Assembly (NCBI RefSeq): GCF_000328475.2
Contig: NC_026495.1
Location: forward strand, 496,001 to 560,000
Origin: Mycosarcoma maydis
Lineage: Eukaryota; Basidiomycota; Ustilaginomycetes; Ustilaginales
Reading direction: 5' to 3'
Length of the DNA stretch: 64,000 nt
Shown: positions 52,984 through 62,569 of the stretch, piece by piece
How positions within the stretch are numbered: the first letter of the stretch is position 1
Layout: each line of letters opens with the position of its first letter
Notes under the pieces: model-generated
What the model was told of the DNA's origin: nothing
The model's input: only the letters and a program-made list of their open reading frames with translations
The model's database searches: none
Position numbers and translations under genes: made by a program

Positions 52984-54708
52984 TGTGGATGGACGACTTG
53001 TAGGTTTGTAATGCTGTTGATCGTAGGATGGGGTGGCAAAGTCCCCATTAACCAACAAATCGACATCTTATATGCTTCTTGAAGCAACACGATGACAGTG
53101 CAAACAGGCCTCATCGTTTGCTGGTACTATCTTGAAGTCTTTTTCACGATCACAGGAAATTATCCAAAGCTGTGTACAACTTGACCCCTCACAGAGAGGC
53201 AAACGGGGCTGTACACGCCTTGGCCTTATGCGCAACATCTTCCTCTCCGTCACGTTGGTAGAAATCGGCTAGGCGAGGCGAATTCACAGCCTCGACAAGC
53301 CCAAGTCACCAGTAACGGTGATGATCTCTTCTTCCTTTACAACCTTGTTGCCGTATGTTCCTGAAATGTCTCGAGGATGATTTAATAAAACGGACACAGA
53401 TGTGGTGTCAGTAGCCGCTCCGCCAAGCCTCTCGGTAGGCACTGCAAGCAACCCTCTTCGCTGATTGCCAAGCCTCTTGGTTCTGCCCTTCTGACTCACA
53501 ATTCAAATCTAACTTATTCACGATTACTGTGGAGATGCGATCTGCAAAGCTGTCGGTTGCTTTAAGGTACGAATAAAGCCATGGCCAAATTCCGCGTCTG
53601 TGTGGAGGTTTCTTATGGATTGAATGACATTTGTACCCTTTTACAAGTTATCTGAGTTCCAGTTTAAGCTCTCAATCAATCGTGAATGCACTCTTACGCC
53701 GCTCAAATGCACAGCTGTCAAATTCAACTCAATTCCTTTTTTGTTTTTGTTTTTGTTTGTTTTTTATCCCATACACCGAACTAAGCCTTTTTAGAACTCT
53801 GTGACTCATGCGGGAGACAACGATCTAAGATACACGCGGTGAATGGCTTAGTCTCGTAAATGGGTAAGGTGCTGGACGGGTAAGTCAGCTCATGCTCAGT
53901 CCTGATTCATGAGTAGAATGAGTAGAGAAACATTTACCGGACGACGTCTCGACCTATATGCCGTGCTGAAGGGCTTTGTTATCAAAGGTGAAGTTGTCAG
54001 GAGAGCGTAGGTGGGAAGAGGGAGGTGGAGGGTTGTGTTCATGTGGTCAGTGTCTGCGCTAATCTATGCGCTGGTAACCTCACGTGAAGTTGTCATATCC
54101 ACAGCGAACTTCTCGTTTTGGATCGCTATCGAGGTTGCGAGGCCCCGATTTATGTTCAGGTGGCCAGCTTGGCGAAAGAACTCCCCTCTAGCTCGTCCAA
54201 GGTCGGTCTAGGTTCCGAGAGAGTGTTCGTGAATCACGAATCACGAATATCTCTACCGGCTCTGTACGCAGCGAGCGAACAATTAAGGACAGTCGACTGC
54301 TGCATTCGTAGCGATATTGGAGCACGTGGTGTGGCATTGCCCATGTTCAGTCGCAAAGCGCACCCACCTCCCACCTCATCGTCTCCTTTGAGCACTTGGT
54401 CCCCATATGCGTCTGTTCATCTAGCTCCCACAGTACACTTCACATCTTCTGAGTACAACGCTGGGAAAGTCATCTAGATTGCTCCTCGTCGACTACCGCT
54501 AGCCCCACGCCGCACATTGGATCACAAATGAATCCCAGATGCTCGCAAAGCGCTCGAAGAATACTTGAATTAGAGTTTGGTGTTTAGAAGTCGTGTTGGG
54601 CACACACACATCTGTGAAAGAGGCTTAACTGTTTCAAGTCTATGCAATTTCTGTTCCCTGATGAAAGCTAAGTCACGCAATGTTTCATGTGCCTGGAAGC
54701 TTATGTGC
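52984..54708. other. 1.7-kb spacer, CFEM-like to alpha/beta hydrolase
   Basis: Nothing coding is convincing. It holds a T/G run (TTTTTG units) at about 53737-53762 and a heptamer triplet at 54225-54245 (GTTCGTG, AATCACG, AATCACG). Confidence 0.45.
54225..54245. repeat. Heptamer run GTTCGTG, AATCACG, AATCACG
   Basis: Three units in phase, the same family as 42882-42944 but short. Confidence 0.7.
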
Positions 54709-55695
54709 CTAAAAGCTTTGGAGAGCGAGGATCCGTTCGGATATGATTCTCTTGCCAACCGAAGTGTTTTGGGCACCGACGAGCTCCCACGCATGAGGAA
54801 AGCCCTTGTACACGTTTAATTCTACCTGCACGCCAGCCTTGTGAAGTCTGCCAACATATTCGAGGGTCTCCTCGATGAAGATGTCGAGCTGTCCAATATC
54901 AATGTAGGTATCTGGCAAACCTGAAAGGTCCTGCACACGGGCCGGGACGGCATACTTGACAAGTTCATTGACTTTGTCCGTACCCGCAATGTCTTTCCCC
55001 AGCAGAGCAGACCAGCCTGTCAAGTTATTCTCGTAACTCCAGATGGCAGTAGGCGAAAGACGCTCATCGGGCGTCAGGTTGCGGTCATCGAGCATGGGAT
55101 AGATGAGGATCTGTTTCCGCAAAGGTGGAGACAAAGCCTTGTCACGAGCTTGGAGAGCTACTCCGGCTACTATGCCTCCTCCAGCCGACTCGCCGAATAC
55201 ACCGATTCTATTGCTGTCGATTCCAAGCGAGGCTGCATTCGATGAGAGCCACTCCAATGCATCGTAGCAGTCGTTGACGAGCCCATCGAGCTGATGCTCT
55301 GGCGCAGGACGATACTCGACACTGAAGATATCGACACCGCTTGCCGCGGCCAGGCCCGGAAGAATACCTGATGCGACCCATGCGTCGGCAGTGCCAGACA
55401 TCATGCCACCGCCATGGGCATGTAGCACGGCAGGGCCGTTGTCTCTTCGCTGCTTTGGAGCCACTTGAATGACATTGATGGTTGCACCGTCGCGAGTTGT
55501 GATTGCGTGCGTCGTTGTTTCGACTGGATACTTGGGTCCAGCCTCACCCGCTGCACGAAGCGCCGTGTCGAGGTTGACGCGATGCGTCTCAACATCGTGC
55601 AAGCTGGGCTTGGGTCGCTGTGCAAATGTGGCTAGCACCGGGCCTGCCGCTTGCAGGAACTCCGGGTCGTACTTGAACGAATGCGACTGCGGCAT
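54709..55695 (-). CDS. Alpha/beta hydrolase, HSL (GDXG) family
   Basis: An esterase or lipase of the hormone-sensitive lipase class. From the ATG at 55695 it has 328 residues. Motifs: HAHGGGMMSG oxyanion loop near residue 94, VEYRPAPEHQ with the family strand, GESAGGGIV nucleophile elbow (Ser at about 170), Asp in DIGQLDIF, and His in GFPHAWELVG. A longer start (ATG at 55803) would add a hydrophobic lead of 36 residues that could be a membrane anchor; the shorter form matches other HSL esterases. No signal peptide is convincing, so it may be cytosolic. The substrate is unknown; relatives cleave small esters, carbamates or acyl-sterols. Confidence 0.88.
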   Translation of the reverse strand: MPQSHSFKYDPEFLQAAGPVLATFAQRPKPSLHDVETHRVNLDTALRAAGEAGPKYPVETTTHAITTRDGATINVIQVAPKQRRDNGPAVLHAHGGGMMSGTADAWVASGILPGLAAASGVDIFSVEYRPAPEHQLDGLVNDCYDALEWLSSNAASLGIDSNRIGVFGESAGGGIVAGVALQARDKALSPPLRKQILIYPMLDDRNLTPDERLSPTAIWSYENNLTGWSALLGKDIAGTDKVNELVKYAVPARVQDLSGLPDTYIDIGQLDIFIEETLEYVGRLHKAGVQVELNVYKGFPHAWELVGAQNTSVGKRIISERILALQSF

Positions 55696-56282
55696 GTTGA
55701 GCAGTATCTGAAGAAGGTCTCGAACCGTTTTCACGTAGTGGTGAAAAGAGTATCTGATGAAGAAGGGAGCGGGTATGAGTAGAACGGGGGCATTCAGAAG
55801 CATCGGCTCATCGCTCAAATCCCGAACCCGGATACACGGCGCACGCGTTGCCGATCTTGCCGGTCACCTCAGATCAAGCGTGCATCGGTATAGATAATAT
55901 AAAAACGTGGACTGTGCTCACTCATGTGTCTAATTCCCCGCTTTCCTCAACCGGTATGTCGTGATGTAATCTGCATGTCTCGCCATGATCCCATCGCATC
56001 CCATGCTAATCCACCGCCACTTTCGTGCTGAGCAATCGATCCCGGATGCTGCATAAGACGCTTTTGCAGAACATGTTCTCAAGCGGATTTGCGAGGAAAG
56101 TTGCTCTAGATGAGAGCTCAGAAGTGTTCTCACCAGCTCAAATATCAACACAACGCAGAAATACTGTACCTCTGCCGTCTCGTTGATCCTAGCAGCGGTC
56201 GAGCCGGCTTGAAAAGCTGTATTATTTCAGAGTCTGTTTCGGGCCGTAGTCCCGTGTTGTCTGATAGCACAGCACAGCGGCT
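55696..56282. other. Spacer upstream of the hydrolase
   Basis: About 590 bases with no gene beyond the possible short hydrolase extension at 55695-55803. Nothing else is seen. Confidence 0.4.
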
Positions 56283-56918
56283 TCAAAACTTTCTTTGACC
56301 CTGGCTAGGATTGAACACCATGTTCGACGCCTTGCTCTTCCGACCGTCGTCGACCCTCTCACGCGCCGAAGTTGACTCGACCTGGAAGGCATTGACTGTG
56401 TCCACCATGCTATACTCGTGCCATCCAAAGTCTTCCACCATGCATTTCAGCAACCAGACCAACTCGAACTGCACACGGCCTTGAACAGCGGCTGGTGAGA
56501 ATTTCCTGAAGAGTTCTTGAAGCTCGTCGAGGCTGAACGCTGACTGCGAGTTATTTATCTTGACTTCAGTTAGCGTGGTTTCGCGATAGTACTTTTCCAT
56601 CTTGCGGTTGACATGAGTCTGACCGCCTACCTTCGCAGAAGCAGCCTCTCCAGCGAGTGTGGTGAGAAAAACAAGATCCGTAAGCCCATGCGCTGTAAGC
56701 TGCAGGTCTCGAGGAAGTTCGAGTAAGCACTGCAGGTTGAGAGCCTTTGCCGACTTCCTCTCGCCTGCTCCTCCGTTGGCAGCGGGTACAAACCAAAACT
56801 GGTGGAATCTACGAAAGTTTTGTGCTTTTGTAAGCTTGCCCTGTATGTCCAGCTGGTTTTCCTCATTTTCAGCTAAGGAGTGTGTTGTTGCCAAGATCTG
56901 TATACCACATCTTTGCAT
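56283..56918 (-). CDS. Open reading frame of 211 residues, doubtful separate gene
   Basis: From an ATG at 56918 the frame runs 211 residues to a stop at 56283-56285. It includes FHQFWFVPAANGGAGERKSA, LELPRDLQLTAHGLTDLVFL and SAFSLDELQELFRKF, and ends with a basic tail (SQGQRKF). It may be a gene, or the late exon of the gene at 56869-57355, with which it overlaps by 50 bases in another frame. No splice site joins them without a stop codon, so the relation is unclear. Confidence 0.4.
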   Translation of the reverse strand: MQRCGIQILATTHSLAENEENQLDIQGKLTKAQNFRRFHQFWFVPAANGGAGERKSAKALNLQCLLELPRDLQLTAHGLTDLVFLTTLAGEAASAKVGGQTHVNRKMEKYYRETTLTEVKINNSQSAFSLDELQELFRKFSPAAVQGRVQFELVWLLKCMVEDFGWHEYSMVDTVNAFQVESTSARERVDDGRKSKASNMVFNPSQGQRKF

Positions 56919-57355
56919 TCCGAAAGTCACCCTCCAGCTTGTGTAGTACGGCGTGCAACCAATCCAAGTATCTGCTGCCGCCCTGTGCTTTGCGCACCAA
57001 GAAATGCGCAGAGTACAAGTCTCCCTACACCACCGAGGGCAATGGCCAAACAGACGAGGGGCGAGCGCAAGGTGTCAGTCGCTCTTCGTTTCTTGTCGGC
57101 GTGTATTTGAAATCCAAACAAAACTTTACTCACATTGATCAAGTGAAGGCAAGCCTCGATTGCCGGGTGAAACGAGGCTGCAGCTATGGCACCTTGAAGA
57201 TCAGCATGAGCCGAGCGGCGGTGTGGCAAAACATCTGTCGGCAGACCTGGCACCCTTTCCAGAAGCCTCGACAGCCATTGTGGTGGTTTTGACGAAGGAT
57301 GTGCGGGAGAGATACGAAGAAGATCGCTCCTAAGTTCATCGAGGCTTTTGTTCAT
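56869..57355 (-). CDS. Small protein of an uncharacterised family with LHKLEGDFRNAKMWY motif
   Basis: Two exons, 57355-57134 and 56982-56869 (donor GTGAGT, acceptor GCACAG), give 111 residues. The first exon encodes DLLRISPAHPSSKPPQWLS and HPAIEACLHLIN; the second GGSRYLDWLHAVLHKLEGDF and RNAKMWYTDLG. To my recollection the motif LHxxEGDxxNAKxWY occurs in uncharacterised fungal and bacterial proteins with a helical fold, where the motif is the best conserved region. Usual members continue further, so the stop at 56869 may mark a truncation or a missed intron. Confidence 0.55.
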
Positions 57356-58774
57356 CTTGGGCGATAAAATTGCACCAGGAAGTCTTCACGATCATGCATG
57401 TTGCTCGGAAGCCAACCCTAACCCAAGGCAGAGCGCAACATCAGGCTTGTAGCACTCAATCGCAAAGCACATCGAACGCTCGAAGAGTATGATGACCAAG
57501 CTCTCACATGCGAGGCAGTCAATTGTAAAAGCACTTGTGAGCGACGCCGGCGTTTTGGTCCACGCATATGTGGAGGGTTGACTCCATCTCGGCTGTGAAA
57601 TCAGCAATCACGAATCTTGATTCACGGATGACAAACTTTACGACCATACAAGCACATGTGTTTGAATTGGGCGGGCGCAGTAGTTGTGACTCGAGCAGTG
57701 TCGAACGCTGTCACACGACCCCGGATTGAGTTGAGCTTTTTAACAAAGCCAGTCGCGCTGACCTCATGACGATAGCCTTTGACTAGGCATGGCCGTGAGC
57801 GTGCTCTGGTTCGTCAGGTATCAGATTCCACCTCGTACGCCTCTTGGCACGTATAAAGGCTGTCGATGCTGGTGATCTCACCCGCGGTTTGAAGCGCCGA
57901 TTTCGAGTTGTTGGAGTCGTTCTTTCAATCGCTCTAGCTCATAGCGACACCGATAGATACTAAAAGTAACTTACGTACAAGCTGATCAGCTGGAAATACG
58001 GAGCCACCATTTTGGCAATGAATTTTCAACGATTCTTGCAAAGTTAAGCATGTCAATCCAACACTCGTGACGCACGACTAAAAATCGTGAATTGGACCGT
58101 CTGAGCCACACACGACAGGCTTCGGCTAAAACGAATCTCGTGAATCAGCACCCACCACACTGTGACACATCCGTCTCTCTCTACGATCCCTGCGACAATG
58201 ACAAAGACAAGGCTTGACTGTGTCTGAAGCCCAGCTGGCAGACCGAGTCGACCAAGCGGCATGTGGGGTAGACGTGATGGAGCGCTGCTTTCATCATCGA
58301 ATGGCTGGTCATACTCGAAGTGGCTGACGGATGGCCTTTTGACTCTCACCCCTATCGCCTGGCCGCCTGGCCGCCTGACCGCCTATTGCTCTCAATCGTT
58401 TTGGGTGACGGCCCTTCAAGTGGCTAGTTGATGGCCTTCCATCTTTTCATACCATCGTCAGACTGCCTATTGCCCCGGAATGATGTTCGTCTCTCGCTAT
58501 TCCTCCCGACACCCTGGGCTGACGGCCTGTTCCGACTCCGAACGTACGGCTGAGAGCCATCCACTTGGGGTTAGTACAACAGGCAACTGTCTACTGTGAC
58601 TCGCACCGACATCCTTACCGGGCCTGTGTTTCCAATCACCATGACCCACCCCTCGAGTGGAGACTTCCAGGTCGCCGCGCCTGGCACGATCAAGTTTATG
58701 GAGCAGCTTGACCTCCTTGACGGCCATGGTGAGGCGCATTCCAAGGCGGGCGTGGACATATCGATATCGGCGCT

Positions 58775-58858
58775 TCCCTCCTCCCCCCTCCCCCCTCCCC
58801 TCTCCCTCCTCCCTCTTCCCTCTTCCCTCTTGCCGCTTGCCGCTTGTTGCTTGCCGCT
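58775..58858. repeat. Polypyrimidine heptamer array, 12 units
   Basis: Twelve consecutive 7-base units starting with T: TCCCTCC, TCCCCCC twice, TCCCCTC, TCCCTCC, TCCCTCT three times, TGCCGCT twice, TGTTGCT, TGCCGCT. The period is the same as in the AATCGTG arrays, but the sequence is unrelated. Confidence 0.8.
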
Positions 58859-59100
58859 CGGGATCAATAGCGCCCGGTCTTGCCTTCAACCCTAACCCCT
58901 GTGCAGCGCGTGTTGCTGTTTACATATGCATGACCCTGTCTGAAGGTCTATACAGCTTCGTCTATCGCGGCTTGGACTCCGTGCATCCGCTAGCATTCCA
59001 CCGTCACCACCCTCACAGACCTCGATCAAGTCTAGCAACTTACAACGTGCAACTGTCTGCTATGATGGAAGCCCATCCACTCTTGTCATGTTGAGAGACA

Positions 59101-59355
59101 GTAGCCCAGTGAAATAGCCCGGCAAATAGTAGCCCCGCGAAGGCAACCCAGCAAAGGGAGCCCCAGCAACAGTCACCCAGCGACGGTAACCCAGCGAAGG
59201 GATCCCGGCGATAATAACCCAGCGACAGTAAACCAGCGAAGGAAGCCTAGCGAAGGCAACCCAGCGACAGTAACCCAGTGACAATAACCCAGCGGAGGAA
59301 GCCCAGCGACAATAACCCCGCGAATGGATCCCAGCGACAATAACCTGGCGTTGGA
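59101..59355. repeat. Degenerate minisatellite, about 15-base unit
   Basis: About 16 copies of a 13-16-base unit near ACCCAGCGACAGTA and CCCAGCGAAGGAAG. Most copies start with CCCAGCGA and vary at the end. In one minus-strand frame they give a repeating 5-residue pattern (LGYCR, WVIIA, GIPSL), as expected for a 15-base period, but the frame has no start or domain. Confidence 0.75.
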
Positions 59356-59389
59356 GGTAACTTAGGGCCAAGCGAGTTAGTCCTAGCGC

Positions 59390-59401
59390 CCTAGCGCTAG
59401 G
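59390..59401. repeat. 12-base perfect palindrome CCTAGCGCTAGG
   Basis: The palindrome lies just after the minisatellite and is followed by GGCCGCGGCC, another palindrome, at about 59413-59422. Together they may be the end of a degraded element. Confidence 0.5.
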
Positions 59402-60486
59402 CGCGGGGACACGGCCGCGGCCGCCCTGCCAAAATGGCAAAATCTCACCTTGTAAAAAAGGGCACGGCGCATGCATAAGATTCCGATTCACCCTCGTGCC
59501 TGGGTTCACGATAATCGACTCCTAGCGCAACAACATGAAACTTGGTCTGAGAAATGAGGGAGAATTGAACCCCGACGACAACCACCTTATCGAAACACCA
59601 GGCACAAAATACACTTCGCGGCGGAGACCAAGCTGTCAAACGCCAGCTGTCCCGTTGTGTAGCACACACTGGCTATTGAAGTAAATACCTGATCAAAAAG
59701 TCTTCCATATTCTGCGGCAACTCGTCTTTTGCCAAATCACGAATTGTAAGCGAGGAACACTATACCTTGGCTCTGACAGACTGCTTTCAGAATGGGGTTC
59801 GATTTGCGTCGTTGTCGCAGAACCTATACGGGTGCAGATTCGCCCAAATTTTGTAGAATTTATGCCGTGTCGGATTTATTAGTAGTTTTCACTTCAGCTT
59901 CTGACCATTGTCTTCTCTGACACACTGTGTGCCCAGTGTCCGCCTCCTCCACTGCCTGCCAAGGCGCCTGTCGGAATCCGGGGTGCGCACAATGTTTGCT
60001 CTCATGCTAGCATCAGTCCTCTTGAGCAGTCCTGGGCTCAAGCTTTGGGCGTTGCACTTAGAGAAGTTGAGGTCACGCGCTTTTATCTTCACCCCCTTAG
60101 AGAATCCGAAAAGCCTCTTGAGGGGGACATTTATTTTTTAATAACTTACTGCAAAATTGCACCCTCTCCGTGGCTTTTCAATTCGAATACAGTCGTGAGT
60201 TTCGCTGCCAGCAATCGTGAATTGGACAGATTTGAAAGGTTCACGGAATTGCTTTCCTTTCTCGCGCCAGATGGGGGCCTCCTCGCCTCTTTCACTTTCA
60301 CGCCTCAATGCGGAACCGCGCCTCCCTCCACACTCACACCAACCCGCCACGAGAACCGTGTCGAAAATAGTAACACACCTGAGGACCCAGAGCGCTTGAC
60401 TTCGCCAGGTTCCGAATATATTAATAGAGCCTCAGCTCGACTTTAAGCTGTCTGACTATGACTTTCGATCTGTCTAACTCTCCACG

Positions 60487-61641
60487 ATGTCGGACATAGC
60501 TGAACACGCTTCCACCGTCCAACCCATCTTGACCGCGACCGCCGGTCTTGGTGGTGGTGACACTGCGGAAAAGCATGCGATTTTCGCCGAGCAAGAGCGT
60601 CCCAAAAGACATGCAATGTCATCGACTTGGCCGACCAAAGCGGGCCACGAATGGGCAATTCCCGAACGCTTGCTGGCGCTGATGGGCGTGGCTTCGTTTT
60701 CGTCGCTCAAGACCCACGCCCCAAGCGCAGCGATACCTGTCTATCCTAAAGACGCACCCGTCCCCGTCTTTCCGCTCTGGAAGATGCACCTTGTTGTCGC
60801 ACCCAAAGCTGCCGCTCCGCTGATCGCGCACGCTGCATTCGAATATCTCACAGGCATCACCGTCAGCAGAGGTGCAGCCATGACTTTGTACATGGTGAGC
60901 TTCGTGCTCATAGGTATTAGCTTTGTTTCTTGGTGCAACCGCACCGCTTTGCGATTCGGTACATTTGATGCTCAGGCCGGCCGAGACGGTGTGCCCGATG
61001 TCGAAACTTGGAATGTGATACGCGAGTTACTCTTCGTCGCCCTTAGCCGCTCTCTCGTCGGAGTCTACTTTCTCTACCGTCCGGGAGAGCCTCTGCTCAC
61101 TCTGCGAAGCGTCGTGATGTTCCCGCTTAACATGTTTATTTATGCGGTAGTGTTGGACTTCTACTTTTACTGGTACCATCGCAGTATGCACGAGGTCGGC
61201 TTCCTATGGCGCTTCCACCGCAAACACCACACGACCAAGCACCCCAATGCTGCTCTCAGTGCATTTGCCGATCACGAACAGGAGTTATTCGATACTCTCG
61301 TTATCCCAGCTCTTACATGGTTCACCTGGCGCATCGACTTTGCCACATGGTTCGGCTCGACTGTCTACATCCTGTACGTGGAGGTATTCGGCCACTCGGG
61401 AATACGCGCTTACTTCCAGATTCCGACCACTTGGCCGCTCCGTTACCTCGGCTGCGAACTTTGCATCGAGGATCACGACCTCCACCACCGCTACGGCTGG
61501 AAGAAATCCGGCAATTACGGGAAACAAACTCGTCTCTGGGACGCGGTCTTTCGTACATGCAAGCCCAGGATCGAATCGACCGAACAAAACATCGACTGGG
61601 GCCTGTCAACCCCTCCTCCATTGCCTACGCATTCCACGTAG
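60487..61641 (+). CDS. Fatty acid hydroxylase / sterol desaturase superfamily protein
   Basis: An integral ER-type membrane di-iron oxygenase, 384 residues, no intron. Three His boxes: HRSMH (231-235), HRKHH (244-248) and HDLHH (330-334), with an extra His in FGHS (303). Helices flank them at about residues 105-150, 180-230 and 265-300. The Asp- and His-rich arrangement is that of ERG3, ERG25, SCS7-like and plant wax enzymes; the exact reaction (C-4 or C-5 sterol, sphingoid or alkane hydroxylation) cannot be fixed. The N-terminal 95 residues have no clear domain. There is no ER-retrieval signal. Upstream is the repeat-rich spacer. Confidence 0.88.
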   Translation: MSDIAEHASTVQPILTATAGLGGGDTAEKHAIFAEQERPKRHAMSSTWPTKAGHEWAIPERLLALMGVASFSSLKTHAPSAAIPVYPKDAPVPVFPLWKMHLVVAPKAAAPLIAHAAFEYLTGITVSRGAAMTLYMVSFVLIGISFVSWCNRTALRFGTFDAQAGRDGVPDVETWNVIRELLFVALSRSLVGVYFLYRPGEPLLTLRSVVMFPLNMFIYAVVLDFYFYWYHRSMHEVGFLWRFHRKHHTTKHPNAALSAFADHEQELFDTLVIPALTWFTWRIDFATWFGSTVYILYVEVFGHSGIRAYFQIPTTWPLRYLGCELCIEDHDLHHRYGWKKSGNYGKQTRLWDAVFRTCKPRIESTEQNIDWGLSTPPPLPTHST

Positions 61642-62199
61642 TGATGTAAGAAGAAACACTCACACTGCCTATTGCTGCCTTGTGTGCGTTACTGGCGCTC
61701 GACAAAGCGCAAAGGAGCATTGATGATGCCCACATCGGGTCAATATGATGAGACAGGAAGCGACCAGTCAACATTTGGTATCTCTTGATACATGATTTGA
61801 ACCCTGCACTGAACAGATCGAGTAAGATAGAGCAATGAGAGTGCTTAGTACTATGCCGACGAAGTCCTAGTCCAGCCCTAAAGTGTTTTGTGGAGCACGA
61901 TGCGCGCGTAAATGTCGCTCGCTCGACAGAGCTGAGGGCGCCTTCGATTCGGATCGACAGGTCCAAGTGTTGCTGCGTATTCCTAATGGGAGCAGGAACA
62001 GGGTCGATGATCGATGTAGGAATTAAAGATGCGCGCGATCGGGGTGGAAAACTATAAATACACTGTACTGAGAAAATGATGCTACAAAAGAATACTGCTC
62101 CACTGCAGCAACACAAGAGTCCCTGTTTTCCGAGCGATTGAAATGGCCTGCGCATTCGTGAGAGAGATGTTGCCTCCGTGCGAAGGTCCCTCGAAGACG
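61642..62199. other. Spacer, hydroxylase to Tc1-like fragment
   Basis: No gene. A TACACTGTA palindrome lies at about 62055-62063, but no terminal inverted repeat could be matched to a partner. Confidence 0.4.
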
Positions 62200-62209
62200 C
62201 TCGGATTTG

Positions 62210-62430
62210 GCTGCATGCGATGCTATCGGACCAAAAAGCAAGGCACTCAGCGAAACGGGCCGGCCGCGTAATTGGACAGCTCGAGATGAGCGCTGGCTCG
62301 TTCGAGCGATCTTGAATCAACCGTTCCTGACGTACACACAGCTTTCGTTGGAGCTAAACGGCGTTTCTGTTCGCCAACTGAAGACATCGGCGCACAAGAA
62401 CGGCATTTATCGACAGATCGCACTCAAAAG
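62210..62430 (+). mobile_element. Tc1/mariner-like transposase fragment (N-terminal HTH only)
   Basis: A frame open to a stop at 62567-62569 encodes SETGRPRNWTARDERWLVRA, then LTYTQLSLELNGVSVRQLKT and AHKNGIYRQIALKSRS. This is the arrangement of the N-terminal DNA-binding helix-turn-helix region of Tc1-type transposases (GRPR linker, charged RDER helix, then a second helix-turn-helix). It starts in frame with no ATG. After about residue 70 the sequence loses the pattern, with no DDE catalytic domain. It is best read as a decayed fragment; other HTH proteins cannot be excluded. Confidence 0.5.
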
Positions 62431-62569
62431 CCGTAGCACCCGTCGGGCACGCCACCCTTGGCCTCCAAGGGCAACTCTCGCATTTCACCCGTGCCGTTGG
62501 AGGTTGACAGAACCCAAGGGCTTAACAGCATTGAGTCAATGGAAACAGGAGTACAAGATGCAGTACTAA

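Larger units (their letters stand above)
57356..60486. other. 3.1-kb repeat-bearing spacer without confident gene
   Basis: The region has a divergent mix: a GC-rich 8-base tandem near 58356-58385, an open frame on both strands near 58580-58860, a heptamer array at 58775-58858, a 15-base minisatellite at 59101-59355, and a 12-base palindrome at 59390-59401. I see no gene with domain or splice support. It is the least ordinary stretch of the window by sequence composition. Confidence 0.55.

Noticed and set aside
58860..58920. CCCTAACCCC, like a telomere repeat
   Set aside because: Only about one and a half units; no array and no chromosome end.
59500..59600. T-arm-like GGGGTTCAATTCTCC on the minus strand, suggesting a tRNA
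   Set aside because: No acceptor stem, D-arm or anticodon stem could be folded around it.
60090..60127. Inverted repeat with CCCCCTTAGAG and CTCTTGAGGGGG as terminator hairpin
   Set aside because: The stem has mismatches, and intrinsic terminators are not expected in a fungal nuclear genome.
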